A DNA stretch of 64,000 nt, from assembly GCA_017562135.1 (NCBI GenBank), contig QEYB01000100.1, forward strand, positions 62,001 to 126,000. Reading direction: 5' to 3'. The notes beneath the pieces were generated by a model. It had not been told where the DNA came from. It saw only the letters and a program-made list of their open reading frames with translations, and did no database searches. Shown here in pieces: positions 45,240 to 56,500 of this stretch (position 1 is its first letter; the number at the start of each line of letters is the position of its first letter). The position numbers and the translations under genes are program-made. The stretch comes from Dipylidium caninum. Its lineage: Eukaryota > Platyhelminthes > Cestoda > Cyclophyllidea > Dipylidiidae.

Positions 45240-45822
45240 AGCGGACTGGTCGGCAGCTTCTTCCATGGGAGCCTCAAGAACGACTTAGAGGAACCACGTC
45301 TTGGCACCCCGACTGAGGTGAGGAGTTTATCACCAGTCTGTGCCCGTCTTTTACTGTTCCCTCCTAATGCGACATCTGCGACGCATGCAAAAGAAGTACC
45401 GCAGTCTGTAAGACTTGGTAAACTTCCTGTGGTGTGCAGCAAATGATGGATGTCTCCCCATTTGACGCGAATGCGCTTTCCTCACTAGAGGGAGGAGGGG
45501 TAGGAGACCTGACAGCCCTATTTCCTACTCCACTCCGCTCTCGTTTCCTCTCTAATCACTCAAACCCAGAGAAACTTTGTCGGCTATGAGTATATTAATA
45601 ACTACGGTAAACAGGTGAGTAAGGGAAATTCCAAAGGTCACTGAGCACTCACTAGCCTTTAACATTATTTCTTTCGGTTGACAGGAGGCGAGAGTGATAC
45701 TTCAAGGAACACGAAGACACGCGGACGCCACGGTGGAGGGTGGCCTGCTCCCCACTCGCCCCGCCTCCGCTCCTGCCCCAGCAGGACTTGCCTCACGAAT
45801 CCGCCGACAGCCTCGCAATTAA
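45240..45822 (+). CDS. Candidate four-exon 3-prime gene end with an AGC-kinase-tail-like micro-exon
   Basis: Exons 45,240-45,317 (78 bases), 45,440-45,499 (60), 45,570-45,614 (45) and 45,685-45,822 (ends TAA). Every join is phase 0. The donors are GTGAGG, GTAGGA and GTGAGT. The last two acceptors have strong pyrimidine tracts. The 45-base exon reads RNFVGYEYINNYGKQ. This resembles the hydrophobic motif (F-x-G-F/Y-x-Y-x-N) at the end of AGC kinases such as atypical PKC, and SPFDANALSS just before it resembles the turn-motif region. No kinase domain is visible nearby, so the assignment is only suggestive. The last exon is Arg/Pro/Ala-rich. Confidence 0.33.
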
Positions 45823-46481
45823 TTACTCTACTTGCTCCGCTAGCACCTTCGCATCTGCGTCCATACGGCTCGGTGCACTGCCTGCTCCACAAGTGTACTC
45901 TCCCTGACGAATTTGGTGCTCCAATTAATTTGTGGAATGTTTGAGTAATCTTTGCTTTCCACTTTTATCTCCTTTATGCCCCATGTTTTCTGCTTCACAT
46001 TGTGCTGTTGCTATCCATTAAACCACCACTTTTTTTGAATTTCACAATCCGAAAAGCCTCGCTGGGCAGATCGAACGTCAGTACCAAGCGGCCATGCTCC
46101 ACGTTAGCCAAATTTTCAAGGAGAGTGGAATGAAAAGGGGATCTTTTCGTCGATTACAAACAAAAACCCTAAAAGTACCTGCTGAATGCTCAAGCATGTC
46201 CCATGACTTAGAAGGCATGACAACTACTGGTTTTGCTATGTGGCAGATGGAGTGACGATTACCCCGTCGTTAAGGTCCCATTAAGTTCCTTTCCCGCCTG
46301 AACGGCCTAGTTTAGATTCCCCTTGCACATTAATAGTGTCCACTGCCTAAGGATTCCTTCCAATGAGGTGAGGATTTTTATTTCCCAAACAGCTGCTTGA
46401 GTAGGTGGGGTTCCTGTGTCGACGGGAAGGTGGTCAGTCTTGTGATCATTTCTTCTTTAATCGTGTGCCTCGAGCAGCACT

Positions 46482-46883
46482 ATGAAAGGCTTTTCCGCAG
46501 GCCCGAGTGCTTACTGGTCTTGGGAGCCTGTTCCGTTTTGCCGTGAGGTGCTTTTCACCTCGCTGCTTCTCCTTTTTCATTCGATCTCCTTTATTGCAAC
46601 TGCCTGTTTTCCCGAGCTCGTGAAAGGAAGTCCATCATTCTCTGATACTGTTGAGGGCAGATTGTGCTGCCAGGTGGCCGCCCCCGGTCATCCAGGCTTC
46701 TTCCAAATAGACAAATATAATGCTGTCATCCTCATCCAGTATTCATCTAAGCTGCTCTTCGCCTACTCACTCTGGTTTCATTGCAGAGAGATCGCCGATT
46801 TCGCCTCGCCCAGTGATGGCGCTATCCACTATATTCTGCTCATTGCTTGGCCTTTCTTTATATCCGTCCACCTCTGTTGCTAA
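46482..46883 (+). CDS. 133-codon ATG frame, possible membrane protein
   Basis: A single open frame with two clearly hydrophobic segments (VLFTSLLLLFHSISFIAT near residues 24-41 and YILLIAWPFFISVHLCC at the C-terminus) and a charged middle. It could be a two-span membrane protein. An internal TTTCATTGCAG site could instead be an acceptor. No family recognised; single copy in the spacer. Confidence 0.33.
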   Translation: MKGFSAGPSAYWSWEPVPFCREVLFTSLLLLFHSISFIATACFPELVKGSPSFSDTVEGRLCCQVAAPGHPGFFQIDKYNAVILIQYSSKLLFAYSLWFHCREIADFASPSDGAIHYILLIAWPFFISVHLCC

Positions 46884-47671
46884 CCTCTTTTACTACTTGC
46901 CTCCCATTACCACACATAATAAAATACACCATTCAGGTTGGGTCTTGCCATTACCATGTTGTTGTTTTCTCCTCCTCTCTCCCCTTTTCCCCCAGAATGG
47001 ATAAATTTTTCCTCCTACGTAGGTTAAGTGTCCACTTCGATAGCGCTTGCAGCTGTTGACGTCGAGACGGTTTGCTTCGACTCTGGGCACGTAGCCGCTA
47101 GGAGCCTCGGCTCTTGTTCCGAGTGCAGTCTGCCCTGCCTCAAAGACATCTTCTATCTCTTCCCAGATAGCATCGAGTCTGGGTTTCCGCGCACCTTATT
47201 TGGAAAGGTGTATCAAGGTCTCAGGAAGGAAGCAGTTGTACCCCGCCTACTTCAGACTTGCAGACGGACAAACGTCTGGCTTTGAGCAGCTTATCTGATG
47301 AGCCGGGAACTTCGTCTTCGCGACCGCGGAATCGCGACTACCATAAATCAGCCCAAAATAGCTCACCAAACAGTTCTTGTATTTTTATTTTCCATCTTTA
47401 CAGCCGCCGATGGCTTTCCGCATGCCACTTCTCGTCGCAGACTGTTTGCACTGCTCGCTGACTAAGTGGATCGTTTCGTATCTCGCGTAAAATAATCAAC
47501 AACCACGGGTGCATGTCAAGCAAAGTCGTGTCATCCGGTCGCTGTTAGACCACTCGAGAATATTCTTTTATTTGTGGGGTAAAGAGCCACGAAAATTTGC
47601 ATTCGAGGACGCAATAGTTGAGCTCTGGCCTTTTTCTCCGCTCGCTCGAAGCCAGTGCGCCGTGCTGATAT

Positions 47672-48106
47672 GTGCACAAGTGGCCTGGATCCAGCTCCTC
47701 GTCGAAAGGGGCCTGGCGGGTGTGTAGAAATGGTACTTCCGTATTGCGAACAGTTTTGATGAGGGGGAGAGATAAACAGAATTGCATTACATGCGTTTAT
47801 TTCCGATATGTTAAGCGAGAGTGTGAACATTTCGGGCTTGTGGAGGTCGAGTCACCACGACCACGTTCGAGACATCTCCGCAAAGACGCGGTGTGGGTGC
47901 CAGGCACAGCCGACACATGGTTTGTGTCTGCTTGTCCTGGCACTCCCCCTCCTTCCCCCACCCGGCACAGCACAACAACCGATGACTTGGTGGTGTGTTT
48001 GTCGGCACTCGTCAAGAAAGTAACAATGGGTAAACAACCGCCCGTCTCAGGCGTAAATATCAGCCGCCAAAGTGAAGATGCCCCTGCTGTAACAGTTGTT
48101 CCGTAA
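47672..48106 (+). CDS. 144-codon open frame, unknown
   Basis: Starts at GTG, so a real start or an upstream exon is missing. The middle reads FRYVKRECEHFGLVEVESPR, followed by a Pro/Thr linker and VCLSALVKKVTMG. Protein-like composition but no domain, and overlapping frames on the minus strand are almost as long. Single copy. Confidence 0.25.
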   Translation: MHKWPGSSSSSKGAWRVCRNGTSVLRTVLMRGRDKQNCITCVYFRYVKRECEHFGLVEVESPRPRSRHLRKDAVWVPGTADTWFVSACPGTPPPSPTRHSTTTDDLVVCLSALVKKVTMGKQPPVSGVNISRQSEDAPAVTVVP

Positions 48107-48489
48107 GCTGAACAAACGGAGAACTTCCGTTTGTTGCTGATGCCTGTTTGATGCACACTGGCATTTCACGGCACTGATGTGGTGGTATCGTTTACGGACT
48201 CCAACCATGCGTCCACCGATGTCAACGCGTTGGGCCCTCCAGTCCCCGCCCCTCCCGTCCGCCCTGCGAGGGCACGTCCCCGTGGAGGAATAATTATCAA
48301 CGGTGGTGGTTGGTGATTCAGCTGCGTTTACCAAGTACGCATTTTGTGTCGATTGATAGGATTAATTTAATCAGGGGACAACCATTTCCAAATGACTTTA
48401 AAGCTCTCCTCTCTACCGCATTCAACCTCTTCTCGTTTTGTATTAGTATCACTACGTAAACTCCTTTGTTTTGCCTACGTAGTATGCAT

Positions 48490-49564
48490 AAATCCGGTTT
48501 TGCAGTAGTCTGCGATGTAGCGACCCTGCTGTTGTTGGTGAAGCCGCTTGGGCCCACCGTGACGTATGACATTTGTCGTCTCCTAGATCCCAATCCTCCG
48601 GCTCGACCCGGCCTACGGTGCTACTAAGGGGGACCTTGCAAATTTCCTCATTTGACCCAGTCCTTCAGTCTCCCTCATTTTATGAGACCGGGTGTAATCA
48701 GAGCAACCGAAGAGGCCAGACACTGCGGTACTGTTCCCTCTCCACCAAATAAACGACGTTGACACATTTGCAAGTGTCCACTTTTATCCCTTGTTAATCA
48801 GTTGATTGCCACATTCATTCAAAGACGTTGAATCGTGGCTGCGGAATTGCCTACCTCTACAATCAATGCCTAATGGCCAGCAGCACCGGCGTCACATCAT
48901 ATTTCGTCGCGGACGCCGGTGTGGCTGTCTACCCATGACACGCACTAACATGCGTTCTGCAAATCATTGTCCAACCGCCTGCATCCTGCAGGGGATGCGC
49001 CATTTCACTCCGCCTAATCTGCTAAGCGCTGAGTTTGTCGCGCTTCCCGTACGAACAGGCACGGCGCTGCTATCGACGGGGAGAAATGAAGGCCACTAGG
49101 CTAGTCCAGGCCTGAACTGATGTTCATTCGGGCCAGCGCCTCTCGCCACCCCGATGATGGAGGAGACTGCAAGAGCCGTTGTTAAAACTGCAATGATCCC
49201 ATAGGGATCAACGCCAGACGCCGTGGTTAGCACACGGCGAGTCGACGCCTACTGACACGGCTGTCCGTGGTACAAGCTCGCAGTTTGCTGACAAACTGGC
49301 CCAACCGAGCCGCCGGCATCAGTTTCCGTTTCGCCAGCACTTAGCTCCCACTGTGAGGGTACTTTGCGCAGGCGAGGCTAGTGGAAGCGAGGCCCTCGTC
49401 AGCTCAGCCGTTGTTGTGACAAACGTCGTTGTGACACCATTCCCGCTAACACACTTATACCACCAGCGGTGGCATGAACTCCTTGCTGGTGGGCATGTAC
49501 ACACCCCTCTATTAGCCTGGCAGGACAAATTGGCGTTGATACAGCACCCAACCCCGAGGCCGAG
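48490..49564. repeat. Third copy of the mid-arm inside the spacer, abutting the right arm
   Basis: Direct copy of about 54,370-55,990 (inverse of about 36,000-37,640), with 54,670-55,370 missing. Anchor points are GCTCGACCCGGCC (48,601 and 54,480), AGTTGATTGCCACAT (48,801 and 55,371), GATGATGGAGGAGAC (49,152 and 55,757) and GATACAGCA (49,538 and 55,988). It is more diverged from either arm than the arms are from each other at this position, and it stops exactly where the right arm begins. Confidence 0.8.
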
Positions 49565-49654
49565 GTCTCAACGCGTGCGACTGTGTGGGCGGCAAAATAT
49601 AGCGTGTCGTTTCGCCTGCGTAACTGCATACATGTGGAAATGAGAAAGGACGAA

Positions 49655-50008
49655 TTAAGCAGGTGGCTGTGCCGTTGCCGATGATGTGTCTAGTCTGCGC
49701 AAAAGCGAAATATCCTCAGCTGATGTCGACCTGCCAATGTCATCAGCATCTCTGCCGGCCTCTAAACCCGGCGGCCGAGGCGAGTAGTTCGTTAGTGCGA
49801 CTCGGTGCAGTACTGCCCCGAGCGCCCCAGCCTCCTCTTCGAGTCCCGATTTCGGTCCTCGGAATAGGAGGCACGATTCAGAGTCTGGGTCGTCCAATGC
49901 TGCCTGCGCCTCCCCGACGTCACCGTCGTCTTTGCGTTTGAAAAACTTGTGCCGCAGGCGATTGCCATCTTTCCTCGGGCATCTAACCGTCGTTGAACGT
50001 ACAAATCG
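49655..50008 (-). CDS. C-terminal exon of an unknown gene, right copy (intact)
   Basis: After the TAATTACTTTTAG acceptor, 117 codons are open to a TAA: basic start (CPRKDGNRLRHKFFKRKDD), then an acidic Ala/Asp/Ser-rich part and a Pro/Ala end. The intact T5 run distinguishes it from the left copy. No upstream exon or family was identified. Confidence 0.38.
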   Translation of the reverse strand, partial: RFVRSTTVRCPRKDGNRLRHKFFKRKDDGDVGEAQAALDDPDSESCLLFRGPKSGLEEEAGALGAVLHRVALTNYSPRPPGLEAGRDADDIGRSTSAEDISLLRRLDTSSATAQPPA

Positions 50009-50422
50009 CTAAAAGTAATTAGTCTTTCTTCCATCTCCCTTAGTTTGCAACCGTGTTAGCTACAAAAGTACGACGGTGGTTTCTCTCTTCCGAGTGGCGG
50101 GACGCCGTGGGAACTACCGCCTTGTCGCCGCTCTCCACCTAGCCCCGCCCCGCCCCGCACAACGCCTCGCACGATGCCGTGAATGTAAAGCACACTTCAC
50201 AAGTGCGGCAGGGGATGTCATCGTGGCATTTGATTAATACCGAGTAAAGCGCGGAGTGCGGACGATACATTTGCGCCACCGCCCCAGACCCTGTTGGCGC
50301 CGCGCGGTGAGAGACCGATTGACTGGCATTTTGACGCGCGACTCGTGACAATGAATTTTCAATAATCGAAGGTATCTTGCCGACATACTTCACTCTTCCA
50401 GATTGACAATTGACCAACACTC

Positions 50423-50605
50423 ATGCTTCGTAATCAATTCGCCACACCGATTGAAGTAAGTTCACCATTCACATTAAGGCAAGTGAAGAGAGAGCAAAAC
50501 CACTATCGTCAAATTACGCCTTTCCATGGCACTTCAGCTGCACTTCTAACTTACATGTATGAGCAAGAGGCCGCCGAGTGTTGCGTGTTTTTCCCTCAAG
50601 AGTAG
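50423..50605 (+). CDS. 60-codon ATG frame, possible first exon (right)
   Basis: Identical product to 41,398-41,580, with the same GTAAGTTC site after codon 11. Confidence 0.28.
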   Translation: MLRNQFATPIEVSSPFTLRQVKREQNHYRQITPFHGTSAALLTYMYEQEAAECCVFFPQE

Positions 50606-50695
50606 GTCAACCGCTCCTGGTGTCGAGAAAGGGAATAGGAGCCGCCTCCCTCCCTCTCCTGCCTTGTTGTGGTTCGAGCCCATCATTAAAATGCG

Positions 50696-50962
50696 TTGAT
50701 AATCACGCAGCCGCTTCCCGGGAATTTTATTTCAACGCAACACAGGCGGACATTTCCCTGTGCATATGGCATTCACACGGGTGTTCCCTCCCGCGGAGAG
50801 TTTCCGTGGCACATCGAAAACTACACGACCGACTACGCAATGGAAATCACAACTTTAGGTGACAGTGTGTGTATTCCCCATTGTGTCGCCTTTCGGCCTG
50901 TGACTCGCCTGCTCCCTCTGACACTGGGCCATCCAAAGACAACTGGTTTCGCACTACAATGA
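50696..50962 (+). CDS. 88-codon frame, likely C-terminal exon (right)
   Basis: Identical product to 41,041-41,307 (includes PWHIENYTTDYAMEITTLGD), in the same orientation as, and just downstream of, the 50,423 frame. Confidence 0.3.
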   Translation: MIITQPLPGNFISTQHRRTFPCAYGIHTGVPSRGEFPWHIENYTTDYAMEITTLGDSVCIPHCVAFRPVTRLLPLTLGHPKTTGFALQ

Positions 50963-51712
50963 GCCTTCTGAGGAAGATGATTAAGCTAAGCCCTCTTGAA
51001 CAGAAGTGAAGCATCTCATCCAGCAGTTAGCCAATTTTTAGGCTAAAGTTAGCCTTCCCACGTTCCCTCGTTCCCCATCCCACCATACCCTCTCCTCCCC
51101 TCCGCCGGTTCAACGGCTCTCCATTGGTCTGGTGCAGCGAGGGATTGCGGGAATGGCTGTAAGAATAGCCGTCTGGCCTCGGATGGAAATAACTAACGGT
51201 CTTGGTCAACACATGAAATTTTACTATTTCCGTAGACGAAGACATACACATGAACGAAACACACACACACTCTGAGGTGGCCATTCTTGTCTCTTCGGTC
51301 GGCTGGCGAGGGGTGACTGCTGCCAGAACGGACTTCGCATTACTTGGCAATCACTTGCTTTCAAAGCCTTCACCGCGCAGACCTTTCTCCCACTTCACCT
51401 GAACTTCAGTCTTTTGGCCCGCGAAGTGGAGACTCTTCTGGGAGGTGGTCAGCCCATTTTGTCGAATGCAGCTTCTTTCACAGTATCATATCACTGGTCG
51501 TCGAGGAACGGAAGTGATGTGAGGTGAGAACTAGTTTTGGTGTTCTTGCGGCTTCAGCCTCGGTCGAGAACAAAAGGCCTTTGGAATAAATTGGAAGGTT
51601 GAATCCACCTTTTGCTTCTTTTCATCTAGTGTGACAAGTTAGTCGAGTTCTGTGACAAAGGTATTGCCTGGTCTGATTTTCCTTCTCGGAGGACACTCAG
51701 ATTCCGCACGGA

Positions 51713-51985
51713 ATGACTACACGCTTCCAGGTTACTTCAACGAAAGAGTCTCTTTCGAAATCGTCTAGTCACCACATTAACTTCACGCAAGCAACTCGTC
51801 CGACTGTGGCCCGACACACGGAATGGCACCTGTCCAGTCTGCAGATTAGAGAGTTCCGGATGGCGTGCACCGTATTCCCGAAGACTACCAGAAACAGCAG
51901 GATTTGTGTGAACGGCGTTCCAAGGAATGTCGAGTCGTCAGTTTTACCGATAACAATGTTGGAAGTGTTATTTGTAAAAAAGTAG
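51713..51985 (+). CDS. 90-codon ATG frame, tail to tail with the kinase (right)
   Basis: Identical product to 40,019-40,291, ending 184 bases from the kinase stop on the other strand. No family recognised. Confidence 0.3.
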   Translation: MTTRFQVTSTKESLSKSSSHHINFTQATRPTVARHTEWHLSSLQIREFRMACTVFPKTTRNSRICVNGVPRNVESSVLPITMLEVLFVKK

Positions 51986-52169
51986 ACTCATGCCTCCTGA
52001 ATAGCCGCTGTGGACATGACGGTTATATTGCGCGCTGACTGCTTCTGCTGACTTGAGCGGAGGAAGATGGCTTGTACCATGCTTTCTCTCTCTCTGCGAT
52101 CTCGTGAGAGGGGACCTCCGACTAGGATTATTGAGGCAGTTGCTCCTGCTCTAGGCGTGCCTCCGTCTC

Positions 52170-53450
52170 CTACTTCCACTTTTCAACTTTTCTTATCAAC
52201 CTGGCATTGTTTAACGAGATGCTGCTGTGTGCCATGCAAATATCGGCAAGATCGTAAAAGCCAGAGCGAACGCTAATGGAGGTAGCCAATGGCGGTGGCA
52301 TATGATTGGCTGACTCGTCCAAAGCATACTGGAAGAGGCGACATTCAAGCCTGGCGATGGTGTTACGGAAGATCCGCATCCACGGATGGAGGAGAACCTG
52401 CATCAGGCTTGGGCGTCTACTCGGGTCCAGACAACGGCATGAGCTATATGCGGATGAAACAGCGTGATCAGGCAGGAATGAATTTAGAAAAAAAGAGAGA
52501 AATTGGGAGAAACTCACTTGTCAAGATCGATTGCCTCGATACTGACGGAGTCCCGACGAAAATGTACTCTGCCTGTGAGAATTTCGTTGTCACTCATGAA
52601 GGGGATGTCCCCGTTAATCATGACGAACAGCAAAATCCCCACCGTCCAGATTTCTGCAGGCCTACCATGGTACCCAGAAGTTCTTAGCCACTCCGGCAGG
52701 CAATAGACTCCGGCACCTATTGAGAGAAGAGCGTTAGGACGTCACATATCTCACATCACACATGTTGAGTGGGAAGATGGGTTACCTACCATAGAAATCA
52801 TGGTAGATACCGTCGTGCAGAAAAGCACCAGATCCAAAGTCGATGAGTTGGATTTCATGGTTGTCTGAGTTGATGAGAGCATTTTCATCCTTGAGCTTTC
52901 GGTGAATGACTCCGGCGTCTTGACATTTCATCAAAATACCAATTAATTGGTACATGACGAAAGCAGACTCGCGCTCACTCAGGCACCCACGCTGACAAAT
53001 GTGGCCGAAGAGATCGCGAACAGCCGGTGAGCCACCCACCATCACAATGTTCCAATTGCCATGGATTTCGCAGACCTTCAGCATTCTCGGGACCCCATCG
53101 ACGTGCTCCAGCTTCTTCATCAGCATCACCTCCATCGGTAACATTTCGCCATCCAGCTAGAGCAAAGAATGGAGAGCAAACTGTATATCCGAAGAAAAAG
53201 TGCAACAAAAAGGACGCGTTGAGTTATGCCTGTCTTCGAGCTTACCCTACACCAACAGGGAACACGGTTGGAGTCGCCTTGTTTGGTGACAACTCTTTCG
53301 AGGGTCTCATCGTGGATGACTTTGAACACCTTTCCGAAGCCGCCCTCCTTTGCCTGAGTGCACAACCTGTGAGTGTAATGGAAGGGAGCTGACTCCTGCT
53401 CTTATCTTCTGAAGCGGGTTATTCAACCTTCTACAGTGATCGTCTGCCAT
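52170..53450 (-). CDS. PIM-like serine/threonine kinase, right copy (intact, predicted pseudokinase)
   Basis: Exons in reading order are 53,450-53,428, 53,366-53,246, 53,156-52,790, 52,716-52,518 and 52,443-52,170, with GT-AG introns of 61, 89, 73 and 74 bases. All joins are in phase, giving about 327 residues, close to the usual 313 for PIM1. PIM-type features are PMEVMLMKKL, a DLFGHICQRGCLSE hinge-to-helix-D region, IDFGSGAFLHDGIYHDFYG, LPEWLRTSGYHGRPAEIWTVG, GDIPF and a DPSRRPSLMQ end. The catalytic loop reads HRKLKDEN: the catalytic Asp of HRD is Lys, while the DFG Asp, the VVTK Lys and the helix-C Glu remain. The first Gly of the glycine loop is also absent. It should bind nucleotide at best weakly and not transfer phosphate. 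Exon 1 is inferred from its ATG, phase and a TATA box. Confidence 0.85.
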
Positions 53451-53512
53451 AGGATTGGACCAAGAGAGTAACCTCGATGCGATTAGTAAATGATTCCCCT
53501 CTGCAGGAGGTG

Positions 53513-53521
53513 CTTTTTATA
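53513..53521 (-). promoter_or_regulatory. TATA box of the right kinase copy
   Basis: TATAAAAAG on the minus strand, about 63-71 bases before the ATG at 53,450. Identical to the left copy. Confidence 0.55.
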
Positions 53522-56500
53522 CGCAGTGTGGAGGAGTGATGCGTTGATGACACACTGTGACTACAGTCGACCAATCGTGCGAAGGCCTTGCAAAACACGG
53601 TGCCGCGAGGGTTGAAAGCGGAGGGCTGAATGCGTCTTGTAGACGTGTCAGAAGTTGTCGACGCGAACAAGGCAGTCGGTCAGGCCCTCGCAATGGCAAT
53701 GGCAATGGCAGCCGCAGTACTCGATAGATCCCCATAATTGTTAGCAGAATTTTTCCCTGTGAAAACGATGACGTCTACTCTGGATCAAAGTGCATTTGTC
53801 CTCTGTCAAACGATCGTAAAAATCCCCGCGATCGCAGTTTTTTTTTATATATTACATATATATGAACTGACTGTATAGGACAGACAATTTACATTTTAAA
53901 GATGAATGTCGACATTCTTATATGCACGCTTGCTACAGTGACTGTTTAAAGGTGGTAGACAACCTGCAGCTTTTCTCCTTTCATACAAGAAAAGGTGAGT
54001 ACTCATCACATGGACGAAATTTCAATTGTGATCTCTTTCGTGCCGGGCTGTGCTGTGGTGTGTGCAGCTGTTTCATGACATGGGATTATGGGAGAGGGCG
54101 CGGACGGGGACCGGGGGCGTGGGGACCGGCGGGCGGGCGCCGAAGGGCAAGGGCGGTGGCCAGACTGGTGTATTTGATACCGCAGTTGCCACGGTGTTTA
54201 CATGCCGACAGTGTCGGCCATTTGGGTCAAGCAGGCCTCGCAAATGAAGGTACCATCGCGGCTGTTTATGCTCTGTCGGGTCCGTCAACTGCCCACTTTA
54301 AGCCTTAGTCATGTCGCTCGGCTTTGTGGTCGGTGTGCAGAGCACCAGAGCCGATGGTGCCACGACAAATGCCCGGTTATTTGGTAGTGGGGGCTGCAGC
54401 GACCCTGCCGTCGTGGCTGAGATTGCTTTGACCCACCGCGACGGAGGATATTCGTCCTTTCCTAGACCCCAACCGTCCTGCTCGACCCGGCCCAGGACGC
54501 TACTGAGGGGGACTTTACAAATGTCAGTTGACCCAGTCCTCCAATCTACATCATTCCACGGAAAGCAAGTGCAGTCAGAGCGTAGGAGGAAGCGAGACAC
54601 TGTTGCACTTTTCCACCTCTACCAAGTAAAAGACACTGGCTCACTTACAAGTGCGCACCTTACCTAACACGTGGGGGCAGGAGGGTGGGACGGGCCAGTG
54701 GAAGAAATGGAATGAGCGGAGGCGTCTTCTCGAGTGGATGAAAAGACATCGCACAACGGTAGCAGCGTTTAATTAAAAAATGCTTCTAAAAGTTATTATC
54801 CGAATCATTTTAATTTCACCACGGTTGTGTGAGCGCGTGATAAAGCCATGTTAGGAGAAGCAGCGCCTGTTGCGTGTTGACCGCAGTTGACTCAACCTCA
54901 GCGCGATCGGTGGCACATGACGCTCCAGCTCCGTGGCGGGGTTACACAGTGGCTGGGTTAACCAGCGTGTGTGCCAAGTAAACCTTGCTGCTGCCACGTC
55001 GGCTGATGTGGCAAAAATGTGGCGAATGGATGTCCATAGTGTCTGAAAGGTCGCTGAGGCCCGAATAAAGCCACACCACTCAGCGCTGCGAGGCCGCGTT
55101 CGTGAGGAAAGCGGGCAGGAAACGCTACTCCTCCCCGTCGCAGCGCGGCAGTAGTTAAAAGGCTCCTACACTGGACTGTGCATCGTTTGGAGAGAGTGAA
55201 GTTAGCTTTTAAAATGTTACCAGAGTTGCATTTTTATATGCCTAATTTCTCTTAAGCCCAAACGTGGAAGGGGAAAGTTTCACGGGTGCCATGAGGGAGC
55301 AGTCGTGAAACAAATTGTGTGCATCATTGCCAGTCTCCACATCTCCTCGCCCCTCTGCCGCGCCATGATCAGTTGATTGCCACATCTATTCAACGATGCG
55401 AAATCGTGGCTGCGCATTTGCCTACTTCTGTACTCAATGCGTAAGGGCCAACAGCACCGGCGTCGCACCGTCTTTCGTCGCGGATGCCGGTGTAGCTTTC
55501 CCCCTGGCACGCACCACAATGCCTTCTGCAAATCATTGTCCAACCGCCTACATGCTGCGGGAGATACCCTTCTTCACTGTTCCCAATCCATTCAGAGCAG
55601 TGAAGCCGGAACCGCCAGTGCTGGTTGATTGAGGTGCAGGTGAGGTGGCCGCGATTCCCTACGAACAAGCACGGCGCTGCTATCGACGGCGAGAATGAGG
55701 GCCACTAGGCCAGTCCGGGCCTAAACCGATGATTCCTCATGCCAGCTTTCTCACCCGATGATGGAGGAGACGGCGAGGGCCATCGTCAAGACGGCGGTGA
55801 TCACACGGGAGGAAAGTCAGACGTCGGCGGTAAGCACACGGTGAGTCGGTGCCGTCAGAGCCCGTCCTCACGGCTGACCGTGGGAACCGGCACGGGGTGT
55901 GGCAGGCAGGCAGGCCGGCCCAGCCCCCAGCCCTGCTGGCGGGGATCAACACACCTATTTGGCAGCCCGACAGTAGAAGTTGGCGATGATACAGCAAGCA
56001 ACCCCCAAGGCTAAGGGAACAGACACGAAGCAGACGAGCATTTGCCGGCTGGAAGGCCGATCAGAGTGTTCAGGCCTCCTATCCAACTTCAAATACTCAC
56101 ATTCGCCGCGGCGCTGACGCTGACTCTGTTCAGCGAGTCATGTGACCATCCGTTAGAAGTTAAATGAGACCGCAATTAATTTACTTGGTAATCCACACGT
56201 CTTGTGTCCCCCAGAAACAAACAGGCTACAAACAGGCGCGTCTTTCACTTTGTGATGAAATATATGCGGGGTGGTGAGTGTATTCTCAAGCCCATCTTTT
56301 GTTCTCATCTCTGCAAACCACCTGAGGCCGTGCAATTATTACACAGAAGGGCTGAAATGAAGTAAATCTCCCCCAAGAGGGAGGGCCAGTTGGCACGCCA
56401 CGAACGCTGAGGGTACATGATAAAACAGGCTGACCAACCTGTCATTCTGACAAATCCGCCTTCCCTCACCTCCTCAGCGCCATCGTGTTAGCAACCGACA

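Noticed and set aside
45150..45300. Reverse-transcriptase-like zinc-finger string (ETVHHLLER)
   Set aside because: It resembles the end of some non-LTR reverse transcriptases, but no Cys pair precedes it, no RT motif lies nearby, and a competing splice-bounded frame uses the same bases.
50655..50690. tRNA-like B box (GGTTCGAGCCC)
   Set aside because: No A box at the right distance and no cloverleaf stems could be drawn.
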